Source of the DNA: Tullyiplasma multilocale ATCC 49900
Lineage (GTDB): Bacteria > Bacillota_I > Bacilli_A > Mycoplasmatales > Mycoplasmataceae
Direction of reading: 5' to 3'
Length of the DNA stretch: 64,000 bases
NCBI RefSeq assembly: GCF_000483165.1
Contig: NZ_KI519557.1
Span: forward strand, 62,001 to 126,000
The notes under the pieces: model-generated
What the model was told of the DNA's origin: nothing
The model's input: the letters and a program-made list of their open reading frames with translations, nothing else
Databases searched by the model: none
Made by a program: the position numbers and the translations under genes
Part shown: one piece after another, positions 49,717-59,866 of the stretch
How positions within the stretch are numbered: position 1 is the first letter of the stretch
Layout of the letters: each line of letters begins with the position of its first letter

Positions 49717-50553
49717 ATGAATGGTCAAAAATTAAGTATGTATATAAAACAACTTAAACAAATAATTACAATCCTTAAAACTGGCGAACAAGATGAAGAG
49801 AAATTAAAAGACTTGATTCAAGTTTTAATAAAAATAATTGACGAAACCGTTTTAGAAGATTCTATAATAACTTATTGATTGGAAAAAAATCAACAAAAAA
49901 GTAATAGAGTACTAGAGATGAAAATCAGAAACTTTGATAAGACAATTCTTGATATGAGTCTTGTTCATAATTTTTTATATTTATTAAAAACAACTGGTGC
50001 GATATTATTGACTAAATATAAGGCTTTTGATTTTTACATTTATACTGAAGTTAATACTATGTTAAATTTTTATATTAAGTCATCAATTGATTCTGGAATG
50101 TATGATGTTACTGATACAAAATTTAACATAAATGACATTGAATATCATTTGCAAAACCAAATGTTTAAATACATATATTCATTCTTTGATAAAATCACAT
50201 ACATTAATCACTTTATTATCAAAAAATACGAATTAGAAAGTCTTAAGGAAGCAAGAGAATATAAATTTATTAATGATTTTGTAAAAATTTCTAGCCCTTT
50301 ATTTAAGACAAGAGCAGCAATGGTAAGAATGCAGAAATATGTAGAAAAACTATATAAATCACAATCTTTTCATTATGTGCGAAAATTAAGAAACAACTTA
50401 GAACATTCGTTCACAAACCCTGAAAGAGATTACTCAGTTTCTCTAGAAATAGAATTATTATTCATTTTAATTTTCAGAACAATTTTACAATTGAAAAGTG
50501 ATTTCAAGACTGACAATGAGATGTTTAGAATATTTAAACAAAGAAAAGATTAA
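49717..50553 (+). CDS. Hypothetical protein with an RNxxxH (HEPN-like) motif
   Basis: A 278-residue helical protein without signal peptide. Near the C-terminus VRKLRNNLEHSF contains Arg225-Asn226 and His230, an R-N-x3-H pattern typical of HEPN-domain RNases and related antitoxin-controlled or abortive-infection proteins, and it is preceded and followed by long helices, as in that fold. No partner nucleotidyltransferase or antitoxin gene is adjacent: upstream is a pseudogene and downstream scpA. The motif is short, so HEPN membership is a hypothesis. The ribosome site is AAAGGGG. Confidence 0.7.
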
Positions 50554-50606
50554 CAAGCAAAATTAAGATAGAATTATAAAAGAAGAAAGCAATGAGGTGG
50601 AATGTC

Positions 50607-51428
50607 GTGAGACGTTGAGAAGAAGTTAATATCGGTGAATTTTCAGGTCCTTTGGATTTGTTATTAGCGATGGTAAAAGATAAAAAAATTAATATAATGG
50701 ATGTGAACTTGATTGAGTTATCATCTCAGTACCTTGATTACATTAATGTACAACAACAATTAGATATTGAGATTGCTAGTGAATATTTAGTAGTGGCTGC
50801 ACAACTAATTGAAATTAAATCGAGGTTGCTATTACCAAAAGAAGTTGAATTTGAAGGTGATGAAGATTCATCATATGAAGACCTATTGGTGCAATTAACA
50901 AAATATGAACAAATAAGAAGTGTGACTGATTTCTTTGCATTTAGACAAGAAGAATATTTAAAAACATTCTCAAAACCTAAAACTAAAACAAACTTTGCTA
51001 CAAAATTAGCAAAGGATGAGGGAGACTTACTAGTTGATCCTCTAAATATGGATATGGAATCATTTGCACAAATATTTAAAAAAATCATGATGCAAGCTGA
51101 AATGAGAAATTATGATGATTTTGATTTAATCGAAGAGGAATATAACACTATTACAACAGATGTTATTTCACCTCAAGAAATTGCTGATATTATTTTAAAT
51201 AAAATGAAAAGCAATAAATTTAAAGAATGACCACTTGAAGAGTTATTAACAAGTGATCAATTCAATATTAAGAATTTAATATCAACTTTCTTAGCTATTT
51301 TAGATTTGGTAAGACACCAAATAGCAACAGTTAAGCAAGCTGAAAATACATTACACATTCGTTTTACTGAAGATGTAATAAATGATGAAAGTTTAATCGA
51401 AAGAATTGAGGTAGAGGGTTATGAATAA
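50607..51428 (+). CDS. scpA: Segregation and condensation protein A
   Basis: A 273-residue kleisin that links SMC heads during chromosome segregation. The N-terminal signature is EFSGPLDLLLAMVKDKKINIMDVNLIEL, the middle is EYLVVAAQLIEIKSRLLLP, and the C-terminal winged helix includes FLAILDLVRHQIATVKQ. The GTG at 50607 is taken as start because GAGGTGG lies at the right distance; an in-frame ATG at 50592 would add five residues. Its 3' end overlaps scpB by 8 nt. Confidence 0.95.
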
Positions 51429-52059
51429 TAAAGAAATCCAAGCAATAATTGAAGGTATTTTATTTATTTATGGTGAGGAAGGAATTTCATTTTCTGATTT
51501 ACAAAATGTGTTAGAAAATGAAAAGTCTTCAGCTATTAAGAATGCTATTCAAGATTTAAAAGTTAAATATGATAATGATGAAGGGTCTGCTTTTTCTATT
51601 CAAAATTTTGGTCAAAATAAATTTAGACTACAAACTAAACCTCATTTACATGAATATTTTGCAAAACTTGAAATGGCTCAATCTCAATCTAAACTGTCAA
51701 ACTCAAGTATTGAAGTATTGTCAATCGTTGCCTATAAAGGGCCAATTGCAAAAAGTGGAATTGATGAAATTCGTGGTGTGGATTCTTCTTACCAAGTTTA
51801 CAAACTTAAAGAGAGAAACTTAATTAGAGTATCTGGTAAATCAGAAGAAATCGGTAATGCTAATTTATATACAATTACTGAAAACTTCTATAAATTATTT
51901 AACCTACAAGGTGGGTTAGAAGTGCTTCCTTCAATCGGAGAAGACGAGTTACAAAATATTATTGATGAAAACTTAGCGGAATTAGACAAAAATAAAGAAC
52001 AAAATAAAAATAGAGATATTTTCGCCGATGAAGATGATCAAGTGGAGGTATCAGAATAA
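51421..52059 (+). CDS. scpB: Segregation and condensation protein B
   Basis: A 212-residue partner of ScpA with two winged-helix domains. IQAIIEGILFIYGEEGISFSDL opens the first, and SNSSIEVLSIVAYKGPIAKSGIDEIRGVDSS is the conserved second helix block. The last 40 residues are acidic and variable. Its stop overlaps the start of rluB (TAATG), so scpA-scpB-rluB is translated as one coupled operon, the usual Firmicutes order. Confidence 0.96.
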   Translation: MNNKEIQAIIEGILFIYGEEGISFSDLQNVLENEKSSAIKNAIQDLKVKYDNDEGSAFSIQNFGQNKFRLQTKPHLHEYFAKLEMAQSQSKLSNSSIEVLSIVAYKGPIAKSGIDEIRGVDSSYQVYKLKERNLIRVSGKSEEIGNANLYTITENFYKLFNLQGGLEVLPSIGEDELQNIIDENLAELDKNKEQNKNRDIFADEDDQVEVSE

Positions 52060-52811
52060 TGGCAGTCGAGAGATTACAGAAGATTATTGCAAACCGTGGA
52101 GCGGTTTCAAGAAGAGCAGCAGAAAGACTTATCGAACAAGGTAAAGTTATGGTAAACGGTGAAGTTGTTACTGAAATGGGTTTCAAGTGTTCAACTGATG
52201 CTGAAATCACAATTAACGGACATGAAGTTGTTTCTGATAATGAGAAATACTACTTCTTATTCAACAAACCAAGGTTAGTTTTAACAACAATGGATGATCC
52301 AAAAGGGCGTAGAACGGTAGCTGAATTTTTTGAAGAAATTCCTGCAAGAGTTTACCCAGTTGGTCGTTTGGATTATGACGTAGCTGGTTTATTATTGATG
52401 ACAAATGATGGTGATTTTGCTAACTTTGTTATGCACCCTAGATATGAATTTTTTAAAACATATCAAGCAATGTGTAGAGGACATGTTTCTAAGAAGCAAG
52501 TATCACAATTAATTAAAGGGGTAACTATCGATGATGATTACTTCACAAAAGCTATTGATGCTAAAATGGTTAACTACAATAAAGAAAAAAATATCTCTAT
52601 TGTAGAAATGACAATTGCCGAAGGTAGAAAACACCACGTTAAAAAAATGTTAGCAGCCGCAGAAATTGATTTGGCTAAATTAAAAAGAACTAAAATCGAG
52701 TTCCTTGAAGAAGGAAATCTTGAGGTTGGAGAATTCCGTGAATTAAAAGCTCATGAAGTAAAACAATTTTATGGTATTTATAATGCCACAAGACGTAAAG
52801 GTGATTTATAA
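52059..52811 (+). CDS. rluB: 23S rRNA pseudouridine synthase (RluB/RsuA family)
   Basis: A 250-residue enzyme. Residues 1-60 are an S4 RNA-binding domain (ERLQKIIANRGAVSRRAAERLIEQG). The catalytic block is YPVGRLDYDVAGLLLMTNDGD, with the Asp that attacks the uracil. It modifies the large rRNA (position 2605 in E. coli RluB); RsuA-type 16S specificity cannot be fully excluded by sequence, but the link to scpAB favours RluB. Length typical. Confidence 0.94.
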   Translation: MAVERLQKIIANRGAVSRRAAERLIEQGKVMVNGEVVTEMGFKCSTDAEITINGHEVVSDNEKYYFLFNKPRLVLTTMDDPKGRRTVAEFFEEIPARVYPVGRLDYDVAGLLLMTNDGDFANFVMHPRYEFFKTYQAMCRGHVSKKQVSQLIKGVTIDDDYFTKAIDAKMVNYNKEKNISIVEMTIAEGRKHHVKKMLAAAEIDLAKLKRTKIEFLEEGNLEVGEFRELKAHEVKQFYGIYNATRRKGDL

Positions 52812-52849
52812 TTATATTTATAAAACAATAAATAAGAGGAGAGAATAAA

Positions 52850-53476
52850 ATGAGAATAGCAATATTTGGAACTGTAGGAGCAGGTAAGTCTTCAATATCT
52901 GAAGAAATTAGTAAACGTTTAGGACACGAAATCTTCCCTGAACCAGTAGAAGAAAATCCTTACTTTGACGATTATTATAAAGACTTAAAAGCTACAGTAT
53001 TTAAAATGCAAATTTACATGCTAGCAGCACGTTCAAAACAATTAAAACAAGCACATCAATTGAAAGATATTATCTTCGATAGAACTATCTTAGAAGATCC
53101 TATCTTTATGAAGGTTAACTATGACTTAGGAAATGTTAATGATGTTGATTTTAAAACTTACAATGATTTCTACGAAAATGTAGTTTTAGAAAACTTAAAA
53201 ATTCCAGATGAAAGAGTAAAATTTGATATTGTTATTTATTTAAAAGTATCTACTGAAAAAGCTATTGAAAGAATTCACCAACGTGGACGTAGTGGAGAAC
53301 TTGAAGTTGATAATAAATACTGAGAAATCTTAAACAATAACTACGCAGAGTTCTATGATAAAAATGTTTATGATTTCCCATTCTTTGTTGTTGATGCAGA
53401 AACAGACAACATGGATGAAAAAATGGAAGTTATCATGAATAGAATCTACGAACTAGATCCAAGTTTAAAAAAATAA
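52850..53476 (+). CDS. Deoxynucleoside kinase
   Basis: A 208-residue salvage kinase. The P-loop GTVGAGKSS is at residues 7-15, the EPVEENPYFDDYY segment matches substrate-binding residues of the dGK/dAK family, FDRTILEDPIFMKV contains the DR pair, and the lid has RIHQRGRSGE. It phosphorylates deoxyadenosine or deoxyguanosine (perhaps deoxycytidine). Mollicutes cannot make purines or pyrimidines de novo and rely on such enzymes. Which nucleoside it prefers is not readable. Confidence 0.92.
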
Positions 53477-53481
53477 TATTG

Positions 53482-53510
53482 TAAAAACCTTTAATAAGGT
53501 TTTTTTTATT
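53482..53510 (+). terminator. Intrinsic terminator
   Basis: AAAAACCTT-TAAT-AAGGTTTTTTTT. Confidence 0.85.
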
Positions 53511-53511
53511 T

Positions 53512-53517
53512 TATAAT
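53512..53517 (+). promoter_or_regulatory. Promoter -10 box of the YebC-family gene
   Basis: TATAAT 38 nt before the ATG. Confidence 0.45.
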
Positions 53518-53555
53518 TAGTAAGTATTAAAACTAAAACTTAAAGGAGAAATTTT

Positions 53556-54269
53556 ATGGGAAGAGCCCACGAGGTTAGAGCGTCTTCAATGGCAAAAACA
53601 GCTGCTAAAAAATCAGCTGCCAACGGAAGAGCTTCAAAAGAAATTTACATGGCCGCAAAAGCTGGAGGGTCAGATCCAACAGCGAACTTAACATTAAGAG
53701 CGGCAATTGATAAAGCTAAATCAAATCAAATTCCAAGTGATGTAATCCAAAGAGCTATTAAACGTGCTCAAGGAGGGGATGCTGAATCATATACAGCTAA
53801 CCGTTACGAAGGAATGGGACCAGGAAACGTTGCTATTATTGTTGATGCATTAACAAGTAATGTTAATAGAGCAGCTTCAAACATTAGAGAAGTATTTAAT
53901 AAAAATAATGGTAATCCCGAAGGTAAAGTAGCATTCATGTTCCAAGATGCAGCTATCTTTGCATTTGAAGGAAAAACTATCGATGAGACATTAGAAACAT
54001 TAATGATGAATGATGTTGATGTTAACGATGTTGTTGAAGAAGATGGAGCTATTGTTGTTTATGCACCATTTAAAGCTTTCAGTTCAGTTAAACACGCTTT
54101 AGACGACATGGGTGTTGAAGAATACCTAATGGCTGAAACTAAATTGATACCAACTGATGATTACATTGAAATTGATAACCAAGAAATTAAGGATCAATTA
54201 CAACAACTTTTAGATAAATTAGATGATTTAGAAGATGTTCAAAACGTATATCATAATGCTGCATTATAA
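53556..54269 (+). CDS. YebC/PmpR (TACO1) family protein
   Basis: A 237-residue member of the YebC family. The start GRAHEVRASSMAKTAAKKSAANGR, the NLTLRAAIDKAKSNQIPSDVIQRAIKRAQG helix and the YEGMGPGNVAIIVDALTSNVNRAASNIR block are the family hallmarks. Early work treated these as transcription regulators; later work on relatives supports a translation factor that relieves stalling at proline-rich stretches. The N-terminal motif here is GRAHEVRA rather than GHSKWxxI. Single-gene unit with terminator. Confidence 0.95.
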   Translation: MGRAHEVRASSMAKTAAKKSAANGRASKEIYMAAKAGGSDPTANLTLRAAIDKAKSNQIPSDVIQRAIKRAQGGDAESYTANRYEGMGPGNVAIIVDALTSNVNRAASNIREVFNKNNGNPEGKVAFMFQDAAIFAFEGKTIDETLETLMMNDVDVNDVVEEDGAIVVYAPFKAFSSVKHALDDMGVEEYLMAETKLIPTDDYIEIDNQEIKDQLQQLLDKLDDLEDVQNVYHNAAL

Positions 54270-54274
54270 TATTT

Positions 54275-54298
54275 AAACACCTAAGGGTGTTTTTTTAT
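54275..54298 (+). terminator. Intrinsic terminator
   Basis: AACACC-TAAG-GGTGTT and T run. Confidence 0.9.
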
Positions 54299-54326
54299 TC
54301 TATAATAGTAATATGGGGGTGTAAAT

Positions 54327-55148
54327 ATGGGATATGAACACTATCTGAACATAGCATTATTCACAATTGATTCAGTTTGTATTTTAGGAATAATTTTAGT
54401 ATATAGTTTTTCTACTAAAACCTATCATAATTACGTAGTACCTAAAATAAGTACATACAATGATGTAATTGATTCCAAGAACATTGAAAAATTATTGATT
54501 GAATTTAAACTTATGTTTAACTTGAAAGATTATGAAATAATTTACACTGAAACAGACAAATTCATTAAGATATTTAAAAACTTGAATAAGAAGAAAAAAC
54601 AAATAATCATTTCTAAAAAAATATTTGAATCTGTTGGATATGAGATTGATTATCTTATTTCTAGAATTTGAATATCAGCAAAGCAAATTGAAAAAGATAG
54701 TAAAGTCAGAACGTATAGAGCAACACTTTCGTTTACTCCAAAATTATTCATGGGTCTAATGTTTGTTGGGTATGCACTGCAAACTGTAATATTCTTCTAT
54801 TGTTTAAGTCAAACGACTCCGAATGCAACTTTAGGAACCGATACAACTAGTTTGGTTGGATTCATGAATTTCTTATGAAGAATACCATTGATAGCAACTT
54901 TCATTGTTGTACTTATGGGTGCTTTATTAATTAATTATATGTTTTTAATAAAGGCTAAAGAAATTATTGAAACTGAATACAATGTTGAAATTGTTGGATT
55001 AGTTAAAAATGTAATTTATGATTTTTATAATGATTTTGTGGCAGCCAGAACTTATGCTCAAAATATAACATTGCCAGCAATTCCATTAATGAAGGGTAAT
55101 GACTTTTGAAATAATTGAAAGTGAATGGGGCCATTCACATACATGTAA
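54327..55148 (+). CDS. Membrane protein with a Zn-peptidase-like layout but no HExxH
   Basis: A 273-residue protein. One span lies at residues 7-28, a soluble domain follows (about 30-125), then three spans and a C-terminal segment with VVKNVIYDFYNDFVAARTYAQ. The order of parts resembles Zn_peptidase_2 (YugP-like) membrane metallopeptidases, where HExGHA sits between the soluble stretch and the second span. Here the corresponding SRIWISAKQIEK has no His, so it could be a catalytically dead relative; this is a guess from layout only. Short TGA-coded Trp runs near the end (FWNNWKWMG). Function unknown. Confidence 0.7.
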
Positions 55149-55177
55149 AAAAATCAGGTTTCCCTGATTTTTTTTAA
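55147..55177. terminator. Bidirectional intrinsic terminator
   Basis: AAATCAGG-(loop)-CCTGATTT with A and T runs, between convergent genes. Confidence 0.9.
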
Positions 55178-55974
55178 TACTTAATTTCGTTTAATAACTT
55201 AATTTCATAACGTGCTTCATGACGGATATCTTCATTATAGTTCTCTTGTACTACGATATAAGAATTTTTATTATATTCTTTGAACATAGAGATATCGTTA
55301 TAGTCATTTCCGGCTGTTATGATATCATCATGATTAATATTGAAAAGTTCTTTAAATCTTGTAATACCGTTTGCCTTTGAAGTGCTTTTTCTGTGGAATT
55401 CTATAATAGCGATTCCTTTTTCGATTCTTTCAACTCACCCAAAATCTAAATTTGAATTAACGAATATGGATTTGATTTTGTTTCAAATATTTTCACTGAT
55501 CACAATATCTGAAGAAAGAATTGAAAGATTTTTATAATCATCTAATTTCAAATCACTCACTTTATCTTTGCCTGTAAATCCAGCTAAATCATCATTTCAT
55601 TCTTTGGCTATAATACATTCAAATGAAGTAGTTGTAGTGATGCAAAGAACATCAATTTCATCTTCAAATTGTTTAAGGGTTTCAATGAAGAGGTTTTTTT
55701 CTTCATTAGTGAATGAGTTGTCATAGATTAAATTATCCTTTGAATCATAACTTATTCCTCCAGTACTACAAATGTAATATTGAGGGAATATTCCAACTTC
55801 TTTTTCTAAAAAGTCCTTAAGATATGAATAAGATCTTCCTGTTGTGATTACAAGATTATTATCCTTTCCAAATTCCTTTAAAAATTCTATGTTTTCCTCT
55901 GGGATTACAGGCTTGTGTACACTATCACTTTCAGTAATAGTTCCATCGAAGTCTGTGAATAATCATTTTTTCAT
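55174..55974 (-). CDS. HAD-superfamily phosphatase (YwtE/Cof-like)
   Basis: A 266-residue hydrolase. Motif I WLFTDFDGTITES has the nucleophile Asp and acid/base Asp; motif II is LVITTGRSYS; Lys in RKSTSKANGI is motif III; and TAGNDYNDISMFKEY is motif IV. A third HAD enzyme in this window beside the tandem pair at 35.5-37.4 kb, and the most diverged of the three. The substrate is unknown. Confidence 0.88.
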
Positions 55975-56047
55975 ATATAAATACCTGCCTTTAATAATAT
56001 TTTAAACTTATGATGCTTTAAATAACTTTTATATTGTAAAAGTGGAA

Positions 56048-56076
56048 TAAAAAAACCAAGAATGATTCTTGGTTAA
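56048..56076 (-). terminator. Intrinsic terminator of ppa
   Basis: On the minus strand AACCAAGAAT-C-ATTCTTGGTT then T run. Confidence 0.9.
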
Positions 56077-56084
56077 ATTAATAA

Positions 56085-56651
56085 TTAAGCTTGACCTAAT
56101 CCTTTTTCTTTTCATTCAGCAAGAATTTCTTCGCGTCCACCTTCAACAGCTAAACGTTCTTTGTATTCCTGGAATCTTTCTGTACATTCATGTAATTCTT
56201 CCATCGCTTCTTCTTTAGTACCTCAACCATTGATTACAACTGATTTTTTTTGTAATGCTTTGTATTGTAAGAAGAAGTTTTCGATTTCATCTCTTAAATG
56301 TTGAGGAACTGATTCTAATGTATCATATGATGTGAATCTTGGATCGTCATTGAATACACCAAATAATTTAGTATCAATTTCTCCAGCATCGATCATTTTA
56401 ACAGAACCTAAAATTCTAACACTTACTTGAACACCAGGTAAAGTAGGGTAAGTACATAATGAGATAACATCTAATGGATCTCCATCTCAGTCTAATGTAT
56501 TTTCAACCATTCCATATTCACCAGGATAGAAGTTAGCTCCGAATAGTACACGGTCTAATTTAATTCTTCCAGTAATTCCATCAACTTCATATTTGTTTGA
56601 TGACCCTTTTGGGATTTCAACGATCATATCAATTACGTTATTTTGTGACAT
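56085..56651 (-). CDS. ppa: Inorganic pyrophosphatase (family I)
   Basis: A 188-residue soluble enzyme that hydrolyses pyrophosphate and so drives nucleic acid and tRNA charging reactions. EIPKGSSNKYEVD opens the active site, YPGEYGMVENTLDWDGDPLDVISL supplies the metal-binding acids (DxDPxD pattern) and GSVKMIDAGEIDTK and the ending fit bacterial PPases. Length is normal (about 175-190). It has its own terminator and diverges from the ECF gene at 56728. Confidence 0.96.
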
Positions 56652-56727
56652 ATAAATACCTCTTTCATTTCCATTATATATTTTATAATAATAAATATAT
56701 AATTAAAGATATAAAGGAGGAAAATTT

Positions 56728-57435
56728 ATGTTAAATAACGAGTTAGAGCAACAAAAAGAAATATATAGCTATAAATTGTGAAGACATAAATTTGACTTCG
56801 CTGAAATCAATAAAAGAAACTATCATAAAATCATTAGAGATTACTTCAAATTATCTACTAAAAAAATTACTGTTTTAGCAATGTTATTAGCAATTGAAGT
56901 GGTGCTTACAGCAGTTACAGGGAATATAATGCGTTTAATTCCTTTGAATGGATTCTTCGTTATTGAATTTTCTTTCTTCATGATCTTGTTGATTCTACTG
57001 GCAACTAATTTATTCTATGCAATGCTCATCTTCTTGGCTTCTACTTGAATGAGGATGGGAATAACGGGAGCTGAACCTGTTGGACTTATTGCTATGACAA
57101 TTACAGATGGTTCTTTCCTTTTGTTATTCGCATTTTTAATATTTCTGATTAAATTTTTCCTTGTAAGAACTAATAATACAAGAGAACAAAATATTAAGTT
57201 CATAAAGTATTCAAACATAGTTATTTTATTTGTAATGGTTATCGTGGTTTCGGGAATTGGTGTTTTAATCAATTGAACATTTATCTTAAGTATGTATGGA
57301 ATACCAGATGAGGCTTCAGGTGCTATGTTATGACCGATATTCGGATTTAACATTTTGAAATATTCTTTGAATGCAATAATATATATGTCAATGTACAAGG
57401 CAATGATTGGTTTGGTTAATATTTACAAAATATAA
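56728..57435 (+). CDS. ECF transporter S component (substrate-specific subunit)
   Basis: A 235-residue membrane protein with about six spans. The first span region STKKITVLAMLLAIEVVLTAV followed by a short amphipathic loop and GFFVIEFSFFMILL is the pattern of energy-coupling-factor S components, where the N-terminal helix holds the vitamin or metal. The hydrophilic first 50 residues are longer than usual. A second S component follows in the next gene. The A, A' and T subunits are not in the window and must be encoded elsewhere and shared. The substrate is not readable. Confidence 0.75.
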
Positions 57436-57455
57436 TTATTTATAAAAATTATAAA

Positions 57456-57482
57456 CAAAGTCTTTTATTTAGACTTTTTTTA
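57456..57482 (+). terminator. Intrinsic terminator
   Basis: AAAGTCT-(7 nt)-AGACTTT with T run. Confidence 0.85.
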
Positions 57483-57518
57483 CTTTATAATTTTTATAAA
57501 TAAGAAAAGAGATGTATT

Positions 57519-58400
57519 ATGGGAAAAAATAAAAATCCGAAGGATTTGCTAAATGACCTAAAAAGGGATTTGGCAATTGATCCATTAGAAGAAAAAGACA
57601 TTGAAGCTGTAGAGCATAGAGTAGAAGACCATTATCATGGTAAACATCACTTTGATAAATTTGGTAATCATGATGATATAGATGAAAATGAATTCAAACC
57701 ATCTCACTACTTCAAAATGACAAAGAAAAATTTAACATTTAAAATTGCTTTAACAGCAGTTATGTTAGCTCTCGCAATTGCTGTTAGTGCTTTAGATATG
57801 TTATTAGAATCATTTGCAATTCCTGTAGGGGATCAAGTATTTATTCAAACTAGATTCCTTGATATTGCAGTTATCTTATCTTCAATTGCAGTATTGGGTC
57901 CACTATTTAGTGCTATTGTTGGTGGGATAGTTCCAATAATTCATAATTTAATGCATGGTATGGTTCATGGATGAGTCCAACCAATTACTGATATCTTTCA
58001 AAATATTGCAATTGTATTTATTGTTTGATTTATCTTTTATATATTGTTTAAAAACTCTCCAATCCATAGAGATGACAACAAGAAAGTTTACAATTTCAAA
58101 AGATGAACTCCAAGTGTAATTATTGTGCCAATTGTAGCAATACTAGCAACAGCAATGTTTGTCTTAGCTTTATACATTCAACAACAATTAGCACCTGGTC
58201 ACGATGATGATTTAATCAGAAGCGCCATTCAAATGCGCCATGAGGGTCATGACCATGAAGGGGAAATCTCTTTTGGTAATATTAACACTTCAGTTGTATT
58301 TGCAATCTTTGGATGAAATGTCTTGAGGTATGCAGCAGCATATGTATTGTTTGCTTTAATTGAAGGAAGAATGCGTCCAATCAATCATAGATACAAGTAA
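57519..58400 (+). CDS. ECF transporter S component with His-rich segments
   Basis: A 293-residue membrane protein. Residues 1-75 are cytoplasmic with a His/Asp cluster (HRVEDHYHGKHHFDKFGNHDD), then a span FKIALTAVMLALAIAVSAL, a loop and RFLDIAVILSSIAVLGPLFSAIVGGI, the ECF S-component pattern. A second His-rich stretch, MRHEGHDHEGE, lies in the loop before the last span. Histidine clusters are common in metal carriers, so nickel or cobalt, or a metal sensor role, is possible but unproven. It follows the first S component with its own terminator between. Confidence 0.78.
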
Positions 58401-58422
58401 AAACACGTAATGTGTTTTTTTA
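58399..58422 (+). terminator. Intrinsic terminator
   Basis: AAACAC-(5 nt)-GTGTTT with T run. Confidence 0.85.
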
Positions 58423-58487
58423 CTATAAAGTAAGTAAAACACTGCGTTTTTGTTATAAAATAATATATGTAATTTGTGGGGTGTACT

Positions 58488-59180
58488 ATGGGGGAATTTG
58501 TATCAAGAAGTCAAAAATTTGCCGATCAGATTTTATCCACAAATAATGAGATTACTGAATTAAGAGATAGACGTGAACGTAACGAATACCTATCTGGTGT
58601 TATGGAAATATTAAAAGAAATTGATTCTAAATATTTCACTGAAGTTTATGAAAATGAAAAGAGTAAAGTTGATTTAGGAAAATTTTATTTAGGGACTGAT
58701 AAATCAAAGGAAATTATTAATCCAGAGATTATCAAAACTATAAAAGATCATTTAGAGGAATTAGAAGTGCTAACTCCTGATATCGATTTGTCAGATGATG
58801 ATAAAAGAATCAGAAAAAACTTTTTAAATAGTGAGCAAAAATTCTTTACAGATATTTTCCAAGAGATATACGATGCTATTTTAAATATCGAGAACACAAC
58901 AATTGAAAAAGTAAAAAATCTAGAAGATAGAAATAAAGAAAAGAAAACAATTGCTAAAAGTGCAGTAACAAAAGTTGAATATGAACATTTATCAAATAAG
59001 TTGAAAGAAAAGTCCGTTCCTGAAATAACAAAAAGAGCAAAGACTAGAACAATGCATGAACTTGTTGATTTGACTAAGAAAAAAAACAAATACAAAATAA
59101 ATATTAAGTGATTTGTAATTATAGCTCCAGTGTTAATTTTAATAATGCTAGCAGCTATTATAGTTCCAATATTTATTTAA
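58488..59180 (+). CDS. Hypothetical tail-anchored coiled-coil protein upstream of cmk
   Basis: A 230-residue acidic, largely helical protein (TNNEITELRDRRERNEYLSG and a helix with KVKNLEDRNKEKK) with a single C-terminal membrane span WFVIIAPVLILIMLAAIIVP, so it is anchored by its tail. GGGGTG precedes the ATG; the in-frame GTG at 58476 is less likely. It lies 16 nt before cmk and is the first gene of the cmk-der-gpsA operon. I do not recognise a family. Confidence 0.78.
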
Positions 59181-59196
59181 TAGAAAGAGGTAATTT

Positions 59197-59865
59197 ATGA
59201 GTGAAAAAATTATAGTTGCTGTTGATGGAACTTCTGGTTCTGGTAAAACAGCTACATTCAAAGCAGTAGCTGATGAAGTTGGATACGAACTTGTTGACAC
59301 TGGTTTAATGTATAGAGCATTCACTTTACTAGCTCTTCAAGAAAAGATAAATTTGGAAGATAAGAATGAGATAATTAATCTTTTAGATAAATTTGATTAT
59401 CAAGTTAAAGATGGTCAAGCAATCTTAAATGGAGAAGAAGTAACAGAGCGTTTACAAGAAAATGATATTGTTAAATATATTAACTTTGTGACAATTGTCC
59501 CTGAAGTTAGAGAAGTTATGGTTCAAAAAATGCGTGACTTAGTAATTGGTGGAGGTTATATTGAACTGGGTAGAGATATTACATCAATTGTTCTACCAAA
59601 TGCTGATCTTAAGATATATTTAGATTCTTCTGTTGAAGTAAGAGCAGAAAGAAGACATAAACAAAATCTTGAAATGGGGATTACAGATCAAGATTACGAA
59701 GGTATCAAACAAGCTATCATCAAAAGAGATGACACAGATAAAAATAGAACAGTTGGACCATTGGTTCAAACTGAAGATTCTTGATACATTGATAACTCAT
59801 CATTAGAATTTGATGAAGTTGTAAAAATGATTGTAGAGAAAATAAAAGAAAAGGAAGGTAAATAG
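59197..59865 (+). CDS. cmk: Cytidylate kinase
   Basis: A 222-residue kinase that makes CDP and dCDP. The P-loop is DGTSGSGKT at the N-terminus, followed by [17 protein letters not shown] with the conserved 'DTGxMYRA'. The NMP-binding insert and [32 protein letters not shown] (GRDI/T-Arg) are all present. Length is typical. It overlaps the spacing of der by 1 nt and starts the conserved Firmicutes block cmk-der-gpsA. Confidence 0.95.
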
Positions 59866-59866
59866 T

